Shown: positions 7,210-15,975, counted from the stretch's first letter. The stretch is 64,000 nt of DNA from SZUA-442 sp963792405 (GCA_963792405.1 CAWBVU010000006.1:248001-312000), one strand, 5' to 3'. A program made the numbers and translations. The notes: generated by a model not told the origin, from the letters alone.

Positions 7210-8067
7210 TCATCGGATCGCCCGAGAGGGCGGTCCGGCGGCGATGAACTCGATCCACGCATCCAGTGGGACACTCGATGGCCATCCGATGTTCTCGATC
7301 CACCATGTCGCCCCTGCCGAAGCGAAGTCCCCTGGCGGGATGCTCTCTGCCCCGGGGAACGACGATCCGTTGACGGCGACATCGAACGGGCCGTCGACCT
7401 CCCTGTGGGCATGCACAAACCGAACGATGTCCGCAAGCAGGTCCGGCGTCATCGGCACGAAGTCGTCGAGCGTGTCGCCCACCGCAAGGGGGTAGACGCC
7501 GTCCCAGCGGGCGGCCCTCCGGAAGGCCGGCTTGCGGGGCCACATTCCCCCCACCCAGATGGGGATACGCGGTCGCTGGACCGGCCGCGGCAGGAATCGG
7601 GCATCCACGGCGGTGTAGTGGGTGCCTCGGTGGTTCACCGGCTCGCCGCTCCACAAGGCGTCGAGCAGTGCCAGGCCCTCGTCCAGCTGCTCGCCACGGA
7701 CGCGGTTGTCCGCCGCGTCGCCGAAGTTCCCGAAGTCCACGTCAGGGGGCCAGCCGATGCCCACGCCGAGGATGAGGCGACCTCCCGAGAGGTGGTCCAA
7801 CGTGACCGCTTCTCGTGCGAGCTTCGTGGGCCTGCGTCTGGGGAGGGGTGTCACCATCGGCCCGATCCGGATCCTCTCGGTGGCCGTCGCCGCCGCGGCC
7901 ATCGCCACCCACGGATCGATCACCGGCCCCGCCCAGTGGCCGGCCTGGATGTGGTCCCACGGGAAGACGCCGTCCCAACCGGCTCGCTCCGCCGCCCTGG
8001 CGATCTCGACGACGACGCCGGGGTCACCGAACATGCCGAAATTGGGGAAGTAGAGGCCGTACTGCAT
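7210..8067 (-). CDS. LLM-class F420-dependent oxidoreductase
   Basis: 285-residue luciferase-like TIM-barrel protein. It starts with the family pattern QYGLYFPNFG and has ERAGWDGVFPWDHI, then RIRIGPMVTPLPRRRPTKLAREAVTLDHLSGGRLILGVGIG spread over about 64-104, all standard for F420- or FMN-dependent LLM flavoproteins. In actinobacteria such proteins usually use F420. The substrate cannot be told. Upstream, TAGACT (-10) is about 27 nt before the ATG. No F420 biosynthesis gene is in the window. Confidence 0.88.
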   Translation of the reverse strand: MQYGLYFPNFGMFGDPGVVVEIARAAERAGWDGVFPWDHIQAGHWAGPVIDPWVAMAAAATATERIRIGPMVTPLPRRRPTKLAREAVTLDHLSGGRLILGVGIGWPPDVDFGNFGDAADNRVRGEQLDEGLALLDALWSGEPVNHRGTHYTAVDARFLPRPVQRPRIPIWVGGMWPRKPAFRRAARWDGVYPLAVGDTLDDFVPMTPDLLADIVRFVHAHREVDGPFDVAVNGSSFPGAESIPPGDFASAGATWWIENIGWPSSVPLDAWIEFIAAGPPSRAIR

Positions 8068-8270
8068 GGGGAACCCCCGGCGTCGGGCGCCTTGCCGAGT
8101 CTACGCCGTCGCATGCTGCGAGACCCGAAGGGCTCACAGGCGACGCCAGAGGTCGAGGAGACGCGGCAACCACCGTGGGGACAGGATCGCGACTGGGTTC
8201 ACCGGTCCTCGATCGCGAACAGGCCCTGGCGGACGGGCCGACTGCCCCGCAGGGGCGTCGTGCGGGCGGC

Positions 8271-9398
8271 CTACCGTTCGGTGGGGCTGTCGGGCGTGGC
8301 GGAGGACGAAGCGGTATCGACGGCGGGGACGGCCTCGTCGGAGGCATAGAACCGTCTCCTTGCCCAGAGGGAGACGTACACCAGACCCACGAGCGCCGGC
8401 ACTTCGATGAGCGGTCCGACCACGCCCGCGAGTGCCTGGCCCGAGGTGATGCCGAACACGCCGATCGCGACGGCGATCGCGAGCTCGAAGTTGTTGCCTG
8501 CCGCGGTGAACGCAACGGCGCTGTTCCGTGGGTAGGTGAAGCGGAGTCGGAGGCCGACGGCGAACGATGTCGTCCACATGATCCCGAAGTAGGCGAGCAG
8601 CGGCACGGCGATGCGTGCGACGTCCCATGGGCTCTCGGTGATGGCTTCTCCCTGATAAGCGAACAGCAGCACGACGGTGAAGAGGAGGCCCCAGAGGGCG
8701 AGGGGGCTGATCCGTGGGAGGAAGGTGCCCTCGTACCAGTCGCGGCCATGGGTGTGCTCTCCCCACTGGCGAGTCAGGAAGCCGGCAACGAGGGGTATGC
8801 CGAGGAACACGAGGACGGCGCGTGCGATCTCCCACATCGAGATGTCCAGTGTCTCGGTCTGCCAGCCGAGCCACCCGGGCAGGAGTTCGAGATAGAAGTA
8901 GCCCAGCAGGGCATAGGCCAGGATCTGGAAGACCGAGTTGAGCGCCACGAGCACCGCAGCGACCTCCCGGTCCCCGCATGCGAGGTCGTTCCAGATGAGG
9001 ACCATCGCGATGCACCGCGCGAGTCCGACGATGATGAGCCCTGTGCGGTAGGCGGGGAGATCGGGCAGGAAGAGCCACGCAAGGGCGAACATCAGCAGTG
9101 GGCCGATCACCCAGTTCAGCGTCAGCGAGGTACCGAGGAGCCGGTGGTCCGCGGTCACGGTCCCGAGTTCGGTGTAGCGGACCTTCGCCAGCACCGGGTA
9201 CATCATCGCCAGCAGCCCGATGGCGATCGGAAGTGACACCGCCCCGACCTTCAACGCATCGAGCGCGTCGTTGAGCTGCGGCACGTACCGCCCGAGTGCC
9301 AACCCGATGAGCATGGCCAGGCCGATCCACACCGGGAGGTAGCGATCGAGCGTCGACAGCTGTCGCCGCACGTCGTGCGGTGTCGCCGCCGTGGTCAT
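8271..9398 (-). CDS. acr3: Arsenite efflux transporter Acr3
   Basis: 375-residue transporter with about ten membrane helices, of the bile/arsenite/riboflavin (BART) superfamily. It starts MTTAATPHDVRRQLSTLDRYLP and contains ALARCIAMVLIWN-type (here GLARCIAMVLIWN) with the conserved Cys used for arsenite movement, and AFTAAGNNFELAIAVAIGVFG, the Acr3 signature near helix 9. It expels arsenite from the cytoplasm. The ATG overlaps the arsR stop in ATGA, so the two are co-translated and presumably controlled by ArsR. Confidence 0.94.
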   Translation of the reverse strand: MTTAATPHDVRRQLSTLDRYLPVWIGLAMLIGLALGRYVPQLNDALDALKVGAVSLPIAIGLLAMMYPVLAKVRYTELGTVTADHRLLGTSLTLNWVIGPLLMFALAWLFLPDLPAYRTGLIIVGLARCIAMVLIWNDLACGDREVAAVLVALNSVFQILAYALLGYFYLELLPGWLGWQTETLDISMWEIARAVLVFLGIPLVAGFLTRQWGEHTHGRDWYEGTFLPRISPLALWGLLFTVVLLFAYQGEAITESPWDVARIAVPLLAYFGIMWTTSFAVGLRLRFTYPRNSAVAFTAAGNNFELAIAVAIGVFGITSGQALAGVVGPLIEVPALVGLVYVSLWARRRFYASDEAVPAVDTASSSATPDSPTER

Positions 9399-9694
9399 GT
9401 CTGCAGTCCGGAGGGCAGGGAGGCTGCAACCGTCGCCGCGGCGTGCGGGGCGAGGTCGTAGTCGATCCAACGCCCTCGCCTCGCCCCCACGATCAGGCCG
9501 GCCTCTCGGAGCACCCGAAGGTGGTACGACAGCAGGTTCGGCGCGAGGTCGAGGTGCGCCTGCAGCTCGCAGTTGCAGCACGCTCCCTCCGACACCATGT
9601 CCAGGATCTCGATGCGAGTCGGATCGGCGATGGCCTTGAGGATCTCACTCCTCGACGTCACACCCGATGGTTCAATGGCCGTTGAAGTGTGCAC
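9395..9694 (-). CDS. arsR: ArsR-family arsenic-responsive repressor
   Basis: 99-residue winged-helix repressor. After the N-terminal helix come DPTRIEILDMV and a Cys-rich turn GACCNCELQ (Cys39, Cys40, Cys42) in the alpha-3 position where ArsR proteins bind trivalent arsenic, then the recognition helix NLLSYHLRVLREAGLI and wing RRGRWIDYDL. The GTG start at 9694 is fixed by TATGCT 6 nt upstream. It overlaps acr3 by 4 nt. A TTCAA-N6-TTGAA inverted repeat inside its first codons is a likely operator for autoregulation. Confidence 0.93.
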   Translation of the reverse strand: MHTSTAIEPSGVTSRSEILKAIADPTRIEILDMVSEGACCNCELQAHLDLAPNLLSYHLRVLREAGLIVGARRGRWIDYDLAPHAAATVAASLPSGLQT

Positions 9695-9706
9695 ACCGCA
9701 AGCATA
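9671..9706 (-). promoter_or_regulatory. arsR promoter and candidate ArsR operator
   Basis: On the minus strand, TATGCT (9701-9706) sits 6 nt before the GTG start at 9694. The perfect inverted repeat TTCAA-TGGCCG-TTGAA (9671-9686) lies just inside the coding sequence, at the expected start of a leaderless mRNA. Its form resembles ArsR-family boxes of the ATCAA-N6-TTGAT type. Confidence 0.5.
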
Positions 9707-9810
9707 TTCCGTAGGAGCCGTCTCATCAATGGCGGAGCTGCGGGCGCCACGGGGCGGCGTCGATGCGGCATCCGATCATCGCCGGCTCCGGATGGTGGAG
9801 CGGGAGGAGC

Positions 9811-9816
9811 TACCGT
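9811..9816 (+). promoter_or_regulatory. -10 hexamer TACCGT of leaderless TrpF-like gene
   Basis: TACCGT, then 7 nt, then the ATG at 9824. A weak GGAGG element lies too far upstream to serve that ATG. Confidence 0.5.
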
Positions 9817-9823
9817 CACCTCG

Positions 9824-10507
9824 ATGCAGGACGTTCCCCGGGTCCAGATCTACACGGTGCAGACCATCAGCGAGGCGATCGCCGTCGCCGACCTGGGTGT
9901 CGATCACGTCGGCGTCACACCAGCCGACCGCGGCCTCCCGGGAGAGATCGGCATGGGCCTCGCCGCCGACATCTGTCGCTCCCTCGAGGGCATCGCCACC
10001 TCCGTCGCCCTCAGCGTCGAGGAGGATCTCGGCGCCATCGAGGCCATGGTGCGGACGGTTCAGCCTGACATCCTGCACCTGTGCGGTCCTTCGGGCGCCA
10101 TCACGCCGGAAGGTGTCATGGCGCTTCGCCACAGGCTCGCGGACACCTCGGTGATGCAGGCGGTCGCGGTGACCGGCCCCGAGTCCGTCGACGTGGCCCG
10201 GTCGTTCGCGACGGTGGCGGACTACCTGATCCTCGACTCGGTGGCCGCAGGGATCCCCGGGATCGGTGCGGCAGGCGTGGTCCACGACTGGGAGGTCAGT
10301 GCGGCGATCGTCGATGCCGTCGACGTGCCGGTCATCCTCGCGGGAGGGCTGTCCCCCGACAACGTGGCCGAGGCGATCGCTGCAGTCAGGCCGTGGGGGG
10401 TCGACTCCCTCACTCACACCAACAGGCCGGTGGACGGCGGCTTCCTCAAGGACCTCGGCCTCGTGGAGGCGTTCGTCGCCGCGGCACGGGGTGGTGAACG
10501 GCCATGA
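9824..10507 (+). CDS. TrpF-like TIM-barrel protein (phosphoribosylanthranilate isomerase homolog)
   Basis: 227 residues with the fold pattern of phosphoribosylanthranilate isomerase: an early VQIYTVQTISEA strand-helix, the middle strand YLILDSVAAGIPGIGAAGVVHDW and the late phosphate-binding ILAGGLSPDNVAEAI. The usual VKICG motif reads VQIYT, so the catalytic Cys is replaced, while the Asp of LLDS remains. Loss of that Cys and the lack of trp genes nearby argue against tryptophan synthesis. It overlaps a PfkB kinase by 4 nt, so a sugar-phosphate isomerase or aldolase-like step paired with that kinase is more likely. Function unproven. Confidence 0.72.
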   Translation: MQDVPRVQIYTVQTISEAIAVADLGVDHVGVTPADRGLPGEIGMGLAADICRSLEGIATSVALSVEEDLGAIEAMVRTVQPDILHLCGPSGAITPEGVMALRHRLADTSVMQAVAVTGPESVDVARSFATVADYLILDSVAAGIPGIGAAGVVHDWEVSAAIVDAVDVPVILAGGLSPDNVAEAIAAVRPWGVDSLTHTNRPVDGGFLKDLGLVEAFVAAARGGERP

Positions 10508-11475
10508 GCGTGCTCGTCGTCGGCGATGTGAACGTGGACATCGAGCTGAGGCTTCCCGCACCGGATGCCGAGGCGACCCACATCAATCCTGACCCGCAGA
10601 TGTTCGGTGGGGGGTCGGCAGCCAACACGGCGGCGGCGCTCGCCCACCTCGGCGTGGACTGCCACTTCGTCGGCGCCGTCGGCGATGACAGCTTCGGGAG
10701 GTTCGCCGTCTCGAGCCTGGAGGAGGCAGGTGTCGACGTCGGAGGTGTGTCCGTGACGAGGAACGACCCGACGGTGGCCGTGATGACCGTCGTCGACCAG
10801 GCAGGCGACCGACTCATCTACGTGTGGCCGCCCACCGGAGGCGCCCATGCCTGGCTCCGTCCCGCCGACGTCCTCGATGGACTCGCGAGGGCGACGTGGC
10901 TGCACGTGTCGGGGATCGCAATGCGCGTCCTCCCCGCACGTGACGTCATCCTCGGGGCCATGGCACGCGCGCGGGCCATGGGCATCCCGGTGTCGATCGA
11001 CCTCAACCTCCGTCTCGAGAACTGGGGATGGGACGGCGGCTTCCGTGACGTGGCCGAGCGGGCGGTGGCGCTGTCGGATATCGTCCTCGGATCCGCCGTC
11101 GACGAGATCGTGCCCTTGGCGGGATGCGACGATCCGTTCCAGGCTGCCATGGCGATGTCGGCAGACGGGCGCCTCGTGGTCGCCAGGCGAGGGCGCGAGG
11201 GCGCCGTCGCGAGCTCACCCGGTGACGTGACGGAGAGTCCCGGGTTCACCGTCGACGTCGCCGACACCGTCGGCGCGGGGGACGCCTTCGACGCGGGGTT
11301 CATCGCGGCCCGACTGCGTGGCGCCGACGTGGCGGAGTCCCTCGCATGGGGCAACGCGGTCGCCGCGCTCACCATCACCCGCCACGGCGCACGATCGACG
11401 CCGACGAGCGCCGAGGTCGACGCTCTGTTGGGCGCCGACCGTCGACCTTCGACGCCGCGCCGATCCGTCCCATGA
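10504..11475 (+). CDS. PfkB-family (ribokinase-like) carbohydrate kinase
   Basis: 323 residues with both PfkB signatures: GGGSAANTAAALAHLG at about 36-51 and DTVGAGDAFDAGFI at about 255-268, which carries the anion hole and catalytic Asp. The fold covers the full ribokinase length. The sugar substrate cannot be read from sequence; the family includes ribokinase, fructokinase, adenosine kinase and others. It starts inside the end of the TrpF-like gene (ATGA overlap), so the two products are expected in fixed ratio and probably act in one pathway. Confidence 0.88.
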   Translation: MSVLVVGDVNVDIELRLPAPDAEATHINPDPQMFGGGSAANTAAALAHLGVDCHFVGAVGDDSFGRFAVSSLEEAGVDVGGVSVTRNDPTVAVMTVVDQAGDRLIYVWPPTGGAHAWLRPADVLDGLARATWLHVSGIAMRVLPARDVILGAMARARAMGIPVSIDLNLRLENWGWDGGFRDVAERAVALSDIVLGSAVDEIVPLAGCDDPFQAAMAMSADGRLVVARRGREGAVASSPGDVTESPGFTVDVADTVGAGDAFDAGFIAARLRGADVAESLAWGNAVAALTITRHGARSTPTSAEVDALLGADRRPSTPRRSVP

Positions 11476-11513
11476 TCAGGACGGGTCGGCGAGAGGCTGT
11501 GCGCGTGCCGCGC

Positions 11514-13814
11514 TCAGACGGGCTCGAGGGCCACCGCAAGGACGTCGTCGATCGTGTCGACGATGTGGAACGTCATCTCCTCACGGCAACTCTCGGGCAC
11601 GTCGTCGAGGTCGACTTCGTTGCGCCTCGGCAGGATGACCTCGGTGAGGCCGGCTCGTCGGGCGGCGAGGACCTTCTGTTTGACGCCGCCGATCGGCAGG
11701 ACGTTGCCCTGGAGGGTCACTTCGCCGGTCATGCCGAGCGTGTGCTTGACGTTCCGGCCGGAGAGGAGCGACGCCAGTGCCGTGGCCATCGTGATGCCGG
11801 CAGACGGGCCGTCCTTGGGTACGGCACCTGCGGGCACGTGGACGTGGAATCGTCGCTTGAGGTCCCTCGGGTCGATGCCCAGGGTGCCCGCGTGTGACTC
11901 GATGTAGGACAAGGCGATCCGCGCCGACTCCTTCATGACGTCACCGAGCTGTCCGGTCAGGGTCAATCCGGGCTCCCCGTCCATCGACGTCGCCTCGATG
12001 AAGAGCACGTCACCCCCGGCGCCGGTCACCGCGAGGCCCGTCGCCACCCCCGGTACGGCGGTGCGATCCCTGACCTCATCGCGCCAGACCCTCGGCTTCC
12101 CGAGGAACTCCTTGACCCGCGGTTCGTCGATCTCGACCACCTGCGGGGCGGCAGCGCCTCTGGCGATCGTGGTCGCGACCTTGCGAGCCAGTTTGCCGAG
12201 CTCACGTTCGAGTGATCGCACGCCCGCCTCCCTCGTGTAGCGGTCGACGATGGCGGTGAGTGCATCCTCCGTGACGACGATCTCCTCGGGTTCGAGGCCC
12301 GCCCCGCGGATCTGCCGGGGGAGGAGATGGTCGCGGGCGATCGCGACCTTCTCGAGATCGGTGTACCCATCCAACCGGATCACCTCGGTGCGATCGAGCA
12401 GCGGTGCGGGGATCGTCTCGAGGACGTTCGCCGTCGCGATGAACAGCACGTCCGACAGGTCGATGTCGAGCTCGAGGTAGTGATCGCGGAAGGTGTGATT
12501 CTGGGCAGGGTCGAGGACCTCGAGCAGCGCCGACGACGGATCACCTCGCCAGTCCGAACCGACCTTGTCCATCTCGTCGAGCAGGAAGACCGGATTCATC
12601 GTTCCCGCCTCCACGAGGGCACGCACGATCCGACCGGGCCGAGCACCCACGTAGGTGCGCCGGTGCCCGCGGATCTCCGCCTCGTCATGGACACCGCCCA
12701 GGGCGACGCGGACGAATCGACGCCCGAGGGCTCGTGCGACGGACTCGCCGAGGGAGGTCTTCCCCACGCCCGGCGGGCCGACGAGCAGGAGGATGGCACC
12801 CTCCGAGAGGTCCCCGGTCTTTCCGAGGCCACGCTCCGACCGGAGCTTTCGGACGGCCAGATGTTCGACGATGCGTTCCTTGACGTCGGCGAGGCCGGTG
12901 TGGTCCCCGTCGAGCACGGCCCATGCCTCGTCGAGGTCGAGTCGGTCCTCGGACGCTTCGCCCCACGGCACCTCGAACATCGTGTCGAGCCACGTGCGGA
13001 TCCACGAGTGCTCGGGCGACTGCTCCGACATGCGCTCGAGACGCCCGATCTCGCGCTCGATCGCCTCTCGCGCCGTGTCGGGGAGGTTGGCGTCCTCGAG
13101 CTTCCGGCGGTACTCGGAGGGAGCATCACCCTCCTCGCCGAGCTCCTTCTTGATCGCCTCGAGCTGTTGTCGAAGGAGGTAGTCGCGTTGGGACTTGTCG
13201 ATGCGCTCGGTGGCGCTCTCGCGAACCTTTGCCCGAAGCGTCAGGTCGGCGAGCACCTCGCCCATCCACGCCATCAGCTTGCCCAGTCGCTCACGGATGT
13301 CGAGCGTCTCGAGGAGCTCGACCTTCTGCTCGAGCGACAGGTCGGGTGAGTACACGGCGAGGTCCGCCAGCTGGCTGGGGTTCTCGATGCCCAGGATGCG
13401 TTCGGCGACGCCGCCCATGCCCCGTTGATCCAGGACTTCGCGCACGACGGCACGGTATTCGTCGGCCAGTTCGTCGAGTGCCTCGTCGTGGACGTCGGCC
13501 TCGGGATACTGTTCCGCGTCCACCCACAGGGCGTCGTGGGTGCCCGCTCGGCCCGCACCCACCCTGGCACGGGCCAGCCCCTCGACGACGACGCTCGTCC
13601 CGGAGGCGTCCTGGATGCGTGCCACCGTGCCCACGCCGGCGTAATCACCGTTCACCTTCGGCACGAGGAGGATGAGGCCATCGGCGTCCTCCGCAGCCGC
13701 CACGGCCCTTCGGCCCTCATCCGTCTCGATGCGCAGGGTGACGACCATGTGGGGAAAGACCACCCCGTTGCGAAGGGGGAGGACGGGGAGGATGAGTTCT
13801 CGGGTATCGGCCAT
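11514..13814 (-). CDS. lon: ATP-dependent protease Lon (LonA type)
   Basis: 766 residues, the usual LonA size. N-terminal substrate-binding domain (LPVLPLRNGVVFPHM onward), coiled-coil linker, AAA+ module with Walker A GPPGVGKTS, and a C-terminal protease domain with catalytic Ser671 in PKDGPSAG and Lys712 in GGVKQK. It degrades misfolded and regulatory proteins in the cytoplasm. GAGGT precedes the ATG at a normal distance. I looked for HAIR and CIRCE elements in the 130 nt upstream and saw neither, so classical HspR/HrcA control is not evident. Confidence 0.96.
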   Translation of the reverse strand: MADTRELILPVLPLRNGVVFPHMVVTLRIETDEGRRAVAAAEDADGLILLVPKVNGDYAGVGTVARIQDASGTSVVVEGLARARVGAGRAGTHDALWVDAEQYPEADVHDEALDELADEYRAVVREVLDQRGMGGVAERILGIENPSQLADLAVYSPDLSLEQKVELLETLDIRERLGKLMAWMGEVLADLTLRAKVRESATERIDKSQRDYLLRQQLEAIKKELGEEGDAPSEYRRKLEDANLPDTAREAIEREIGRLERMSEQSPEHSWIRTWLDTMFEVPWGEASEDRLDLDEAWAVLDGDHTGLADVKERIVEHLAVRKLRSERGLGKTGDLSEGAILLLVGPPGVGKTSLGESVARALGRRFVRVALGGVHDEAEIRGHRRTYVGARPGRIVRALVEAGTMNPVFLLDEMDKVGSDWRGDPSSALLEVLDPAQNHTFRDHYLELDIDLSDVLFIATANVLETIPAPLLDRTEVIRLDGYTDLEKVAIARDHLLPRQIRGAGLEPEEIVVTEDALTAIVDRYTREAGVRSLERELGKLARKVATTIARGAAAPQVVEIDEPRVKEFLGKPRVWRDEVRDRTAVPGVATGLAVTGAGGDVLFIEATSMDGEPGLTLTGQLGDVMKESARIALSYIESHAGTLGIDPRDLKRRFHVHVPAGAVPKDGPSAGITMATALASLLSGRNVKHTLGMTGEVTLQGNVLPIGGVKQKVLAARRAGLTEVILPRRNEVDLDDVPESCREEMTFHIVDTIDDVLAVALEPV

Positions 13815-13946
13815 CGGGACCTCTCTCGTGGTGCGGGTGAACCTGCCTCAACCCGCACCCGACAGCACGTATTCCACGGCGCGACCGAATCTGCCACGAG
13901 CGCGCGCACGTTTCCGATGTCGATCTGACTGATGTCAAAGGGGAGA

Positions 13947-14399
13947 TCAGGTGCCGTGGACGGGGTGGGCGCAGTCCCTGCGGAACCGCTCTTCCTGCGC
14001 CTCCGCCCATGCGGCGGCGTCCGCCACCGCGCGGGCGAGCTCATCGGTGTCGACGTCGTCGAGTCGCCGGAAGCGGATACAGCTCTTGCCGTTGGACGTC
14101 CTCCCGAGGCGGTTGGCGTAGTGCTCGGCGAGCATCTCGCCATCCTTGGTGGCGGCGACGTACAGGCTGATGTACTGCTTCTGCAGGGCCACGCCGATGA
14201 CCGGCCATGCGCCCGAACCCGACGGTCGCCCCCACTCCATCGACCCGTAGCCGATCATCGTGATCGACGGTCCCACGAACAGCGTGCGCTCCAGGTCGGG
14301 CGCGGCCTCACCGATGATCCGGTCGACAGCCCTGAGGTCGGCCTCCCTGTCGCCTGCGAGGGCGAAGTACTCCTCGATCGTCGTCGCATCCACGCGCAT
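13947..14399 (-). CDS. DUF1801-family protein
   Basis: 150 residues of the DUF1801 (YdhG-like) type: DRIIGEAAPDLERTLFVGPSITMIGYGSMEW at about 25-55, then a PVIGVALQKQYISLYV strand pair and a K/R-rich GKSCIRFRRLDD region. These small cytoplasmic proteins adopt an iron-chaperone frataxin-like fold, but their job is unknown. The ATG at 14399 is preferred over 14408 because TAGGGT lies 7 nt before it. It stands alone between lon and the B12-binding regulator. Confidence 0.72.
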   Translation of the reverse strand: MRVDATTIEEYFALAGDREADLRAVDRIIGEAAPDLERTLFVGPSITMIGYGSMEWGRPSGSGAWPVIGVALQKQYISLYVAATKDGEMLAEHYANRLGRTSNGKSCIRFRRLDDVDTDELARAVADAAAWAEAQEERFRRDCAHPVHGT

Positions 14400-14406
14400 C
14401 GGTACC

Positions 14407-14412
14407 ACCCTA
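14407..14412 (-). promoter_or_regulatory. -10 hexamer TAGGGT of leaderless DUF1801 gene
   Basis: Read on the minus strand, TAGGGT then 7 nt then the ATG at 14399. It decides between two possible start codons. Confidence 0.5.
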
Positions 14413-14423
14413 TCGGTGAGGCA

Positions 14424-15248
14424 TCAGCGGCCTCCGGTCACGAGGTCCTCGATCGCGGCGATCGCCTCCTCACCGGTCGTCGCCACGGCGTCGGCGCAGA
14501 GGGAACGTGCGGCGTCCTTGGTGATGCCGGACCCGCCGACGAGGATCGGAACCTCGCTCGCCTCCCGGATCGCCGCCACGGTTCGGGCGATCTCGTCCTC
14601 CTGGCCACGAGCGGTGACGCCGATCGCTGCGGCGACGACGCTGTCCGCCGCAGCGACTGCCGAGGCGAAGTCGCCAGGGGGGAGGTTGCCGCCGAGGTCG
14701 ATCACGTCGAAGTTCCGGTCGCGCAGCAGGTCCGCCATGATCGAGATCGGCAGGTTGTGCATCTCCGTGGCGGTCGACCCCACGACGATGGTCCCGCGTT
14801 TGACGCCTCGGTGCACCATCCGAGGGCTCAGTCGGGCGATGATCCGTCCTGCGATCTGGGTGGCGGCATGCTCGGTCGCGATGTCGACGTCGCCGTCGAC
14901 CCAACCATCGCCGATCGTGCGTAGGGCAGGGACGACCATGTGGATGTAGACGTCCTGGACGGACGATCCGGATGCGAGCGCCGCCTCCACCACCCCCCAC
15001 GCGCCGGCGTCGTCGGCAGCCAGCATGCGGTTGAGCAGTCGTTCGTCCCATCGAACGGTCCCCCGCTCGGGCGCCGCGACGGGATTGCGGAACGCCTCGA
15101 GGTCGTCGCGGTCGACGACCCACGTCCTCCCCCGTCGGGTGGCAGGGAGCATCCCGAGGCGGACGTACCGATAGGCGGTCATGTAGTGGACGCCCAGGTC
15201 GTCGGCGACCTCCTGGAGCGTCATCGTGGTCTGTGCGGCCTCTGCCAT
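14424..15248 (-). CDS. CarH/LitR-like HTH regulator with cobalamin-binding domain
   Basis: 274 residues in three parts: an N-terminal winged helix of MerR/excisionase type (TLQEVADDLGVHYMTAYRYV, residues 10-29), a four-helix bundle, and a B12-binding Rossmann domain. The bundle has the W-x9-EH motif of light-sensing CarH/LitR repressors (Trp116, Glu126, His127). The B12 domain has E-x-H (Glu162, His164), giving the lower axial ligand, although the usual following Gly is Pro. The residue after Trp116 is Val, where Thermus CarH has the His that captures cobalt after photolysis. It is divergent from an ECF sigma factor, an arrangement similar to litR-litS in Streptomyces. A light- or B12-responsive repressor is inferred. 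Confidence 0.83.
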   Translation of the reverse strand: MAEAAQTTMTLQEVADDLGVHYMTAYRYVRLGMLPATRRGRTWVVDRDDLEAFRNPVAAPERGTVRWDERLLNRMLAADDAGAWGVVEAALASGSSVQDVYIHMVVPALRTIGDGWVDGDVDIATEHAATQIAGRIIARLSPRMVHRGVKRGTIVVGSTATEMHNLPISIMADLLRDRNFDVIDLGGNLPPGDFASAVAAADSVVAAAIGVTARGQEDEIARTVAAIREASEVPILVGGSGITKDAARSLCADAVATTGEEAIAAIEDLVTGGR

Positions 15249-15302
15249 GTCGGCTCCAAGCTAGCGGGCGACCCGTGCGGTGGGCGGTCTCCCGATTCGG
15301 GG

Positions 15303-15341
15303 TTGACTATTTCTGCGTACCTGCTAATTTAGCACTAAATA
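15303..15341 (+). promoter_or_regulatory. Promoter of ECF sigma gene with overlapping palindrome
   Basis: TTGACT (15303-15308) and TAATTT (15325-15330) are separated by 16 nt. The -10 is embedded in the perfect palindrome TGCTAA-T-TTAGCA (15322-15334), with a related half-site CTAAAT just after it. This AT-rich block stands out from the surrounding GC-rich DNA and is the natural operator site for the divergent B12-binding repressor. Confidence 0.5.
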
Positions 15342-15366
15342 CCTCACGGGAGAACGAGGAACAGCG

Positions 15367-15963
15367 ATGACATCACCGACGCCACTCAGGGAGAACGACC
15401 AGGTCACCGACCAGCGCCAACTGGATGCGGCGCTCGTCGACCGGATCGCAGGAAGGGACCAGGGCGCCCTCAAGGCGGCCTACGACCAGTACGCGGGCTA
15501 CGTCAACGGTGTCGCCCTCGGGATCCTCAAGGACCGCGACCTCGCGGCGGACATCACCCAGGACGTGTTCGTCCGCCTCTGGGACCGGCACGAGCGATAC
15601 GACGCCTCGCGAGGGACACTCAAGTCGTTCCTCCAGATGGATGCGCACGGGCGCAGCATCGACCTCCTCAGATCCCGCAGGGCGGCCGCCGCACGCGAGC
15701 TCGCCGACCACCAACGCCAGGCATCCACGGCGGTCGCCGGCACCGAAGAACTGGCGATGACGGAAATGACGGCCACGAGCATTCGCACGGCGTTGATGAG
15801 CCTCCCCGACGAACAGCGGACCCCCATCGCGATGGCGTTCTTCGACGGCTACTCCTACAGGGATGTCGCAGACATCCTCGGAGTGCCCGAGGGGACGGTC
15901 AAGAGCAGGATCCGCACGGGGATGCGTCGCCTCCAACTTGCGCTCGGTGCCGAGGCCACGTGA
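15367..15963 (+). CDS. ECF-family RNA polymerase sigma factor
   Basis: 198 residues with sigma region 2 (YDQYAGYVNGVALGILKDRD, then DITQDVFVRLW) and region 4 (LPDEQRTPIAMAFFDGYSYRDVADILGVPEGTVKSRI), joined by a short linker; no region 3, as expected for the extracytoplasmic-function group. The SigK-like type is suggested by the RskA-type anti-sigma gene starting 12 nt downstream. GAGGAA precedes the ATG. Its promoter faces the B12-binding regulator, so expression may be released by light or by B12 state. Confidence 0.92.
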   Translation: MTSPTPLRENDQVTDQRQLDAALVDRIAGRDQGALKAAYDQYAGYVNGVALGILKDRDLAADITQDVFVRLWDRHERYDASRGTLKSFLQMDAHGRSIDLLRSRRAAAARELADHQRQASTAVAGTEELAMTEMTATSIRTALMSLPDEQRTPIAMAFFDGYSYRDVADILGVPEGTVKSRIRTGMRRLQLALGAEAT

Positions 15964-15975
15964 CAAGGACACCTC

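Noticed and set aside
9824..10507. Genuine phosphoribosylanthranilate isomerase (trpF)
   Set aside because: The catalytic Cys motif is missing and there are no other tryptophan genes nearby, so the symbol was withheld.
13815..13946. HAIR or CIRCE heat-shock operator before lon
   Set aside because: Neither the CTTGAGT-N7-ACTCAAG nor the TTAGCACTC-N9-GAGTGCTAA pattern is present.
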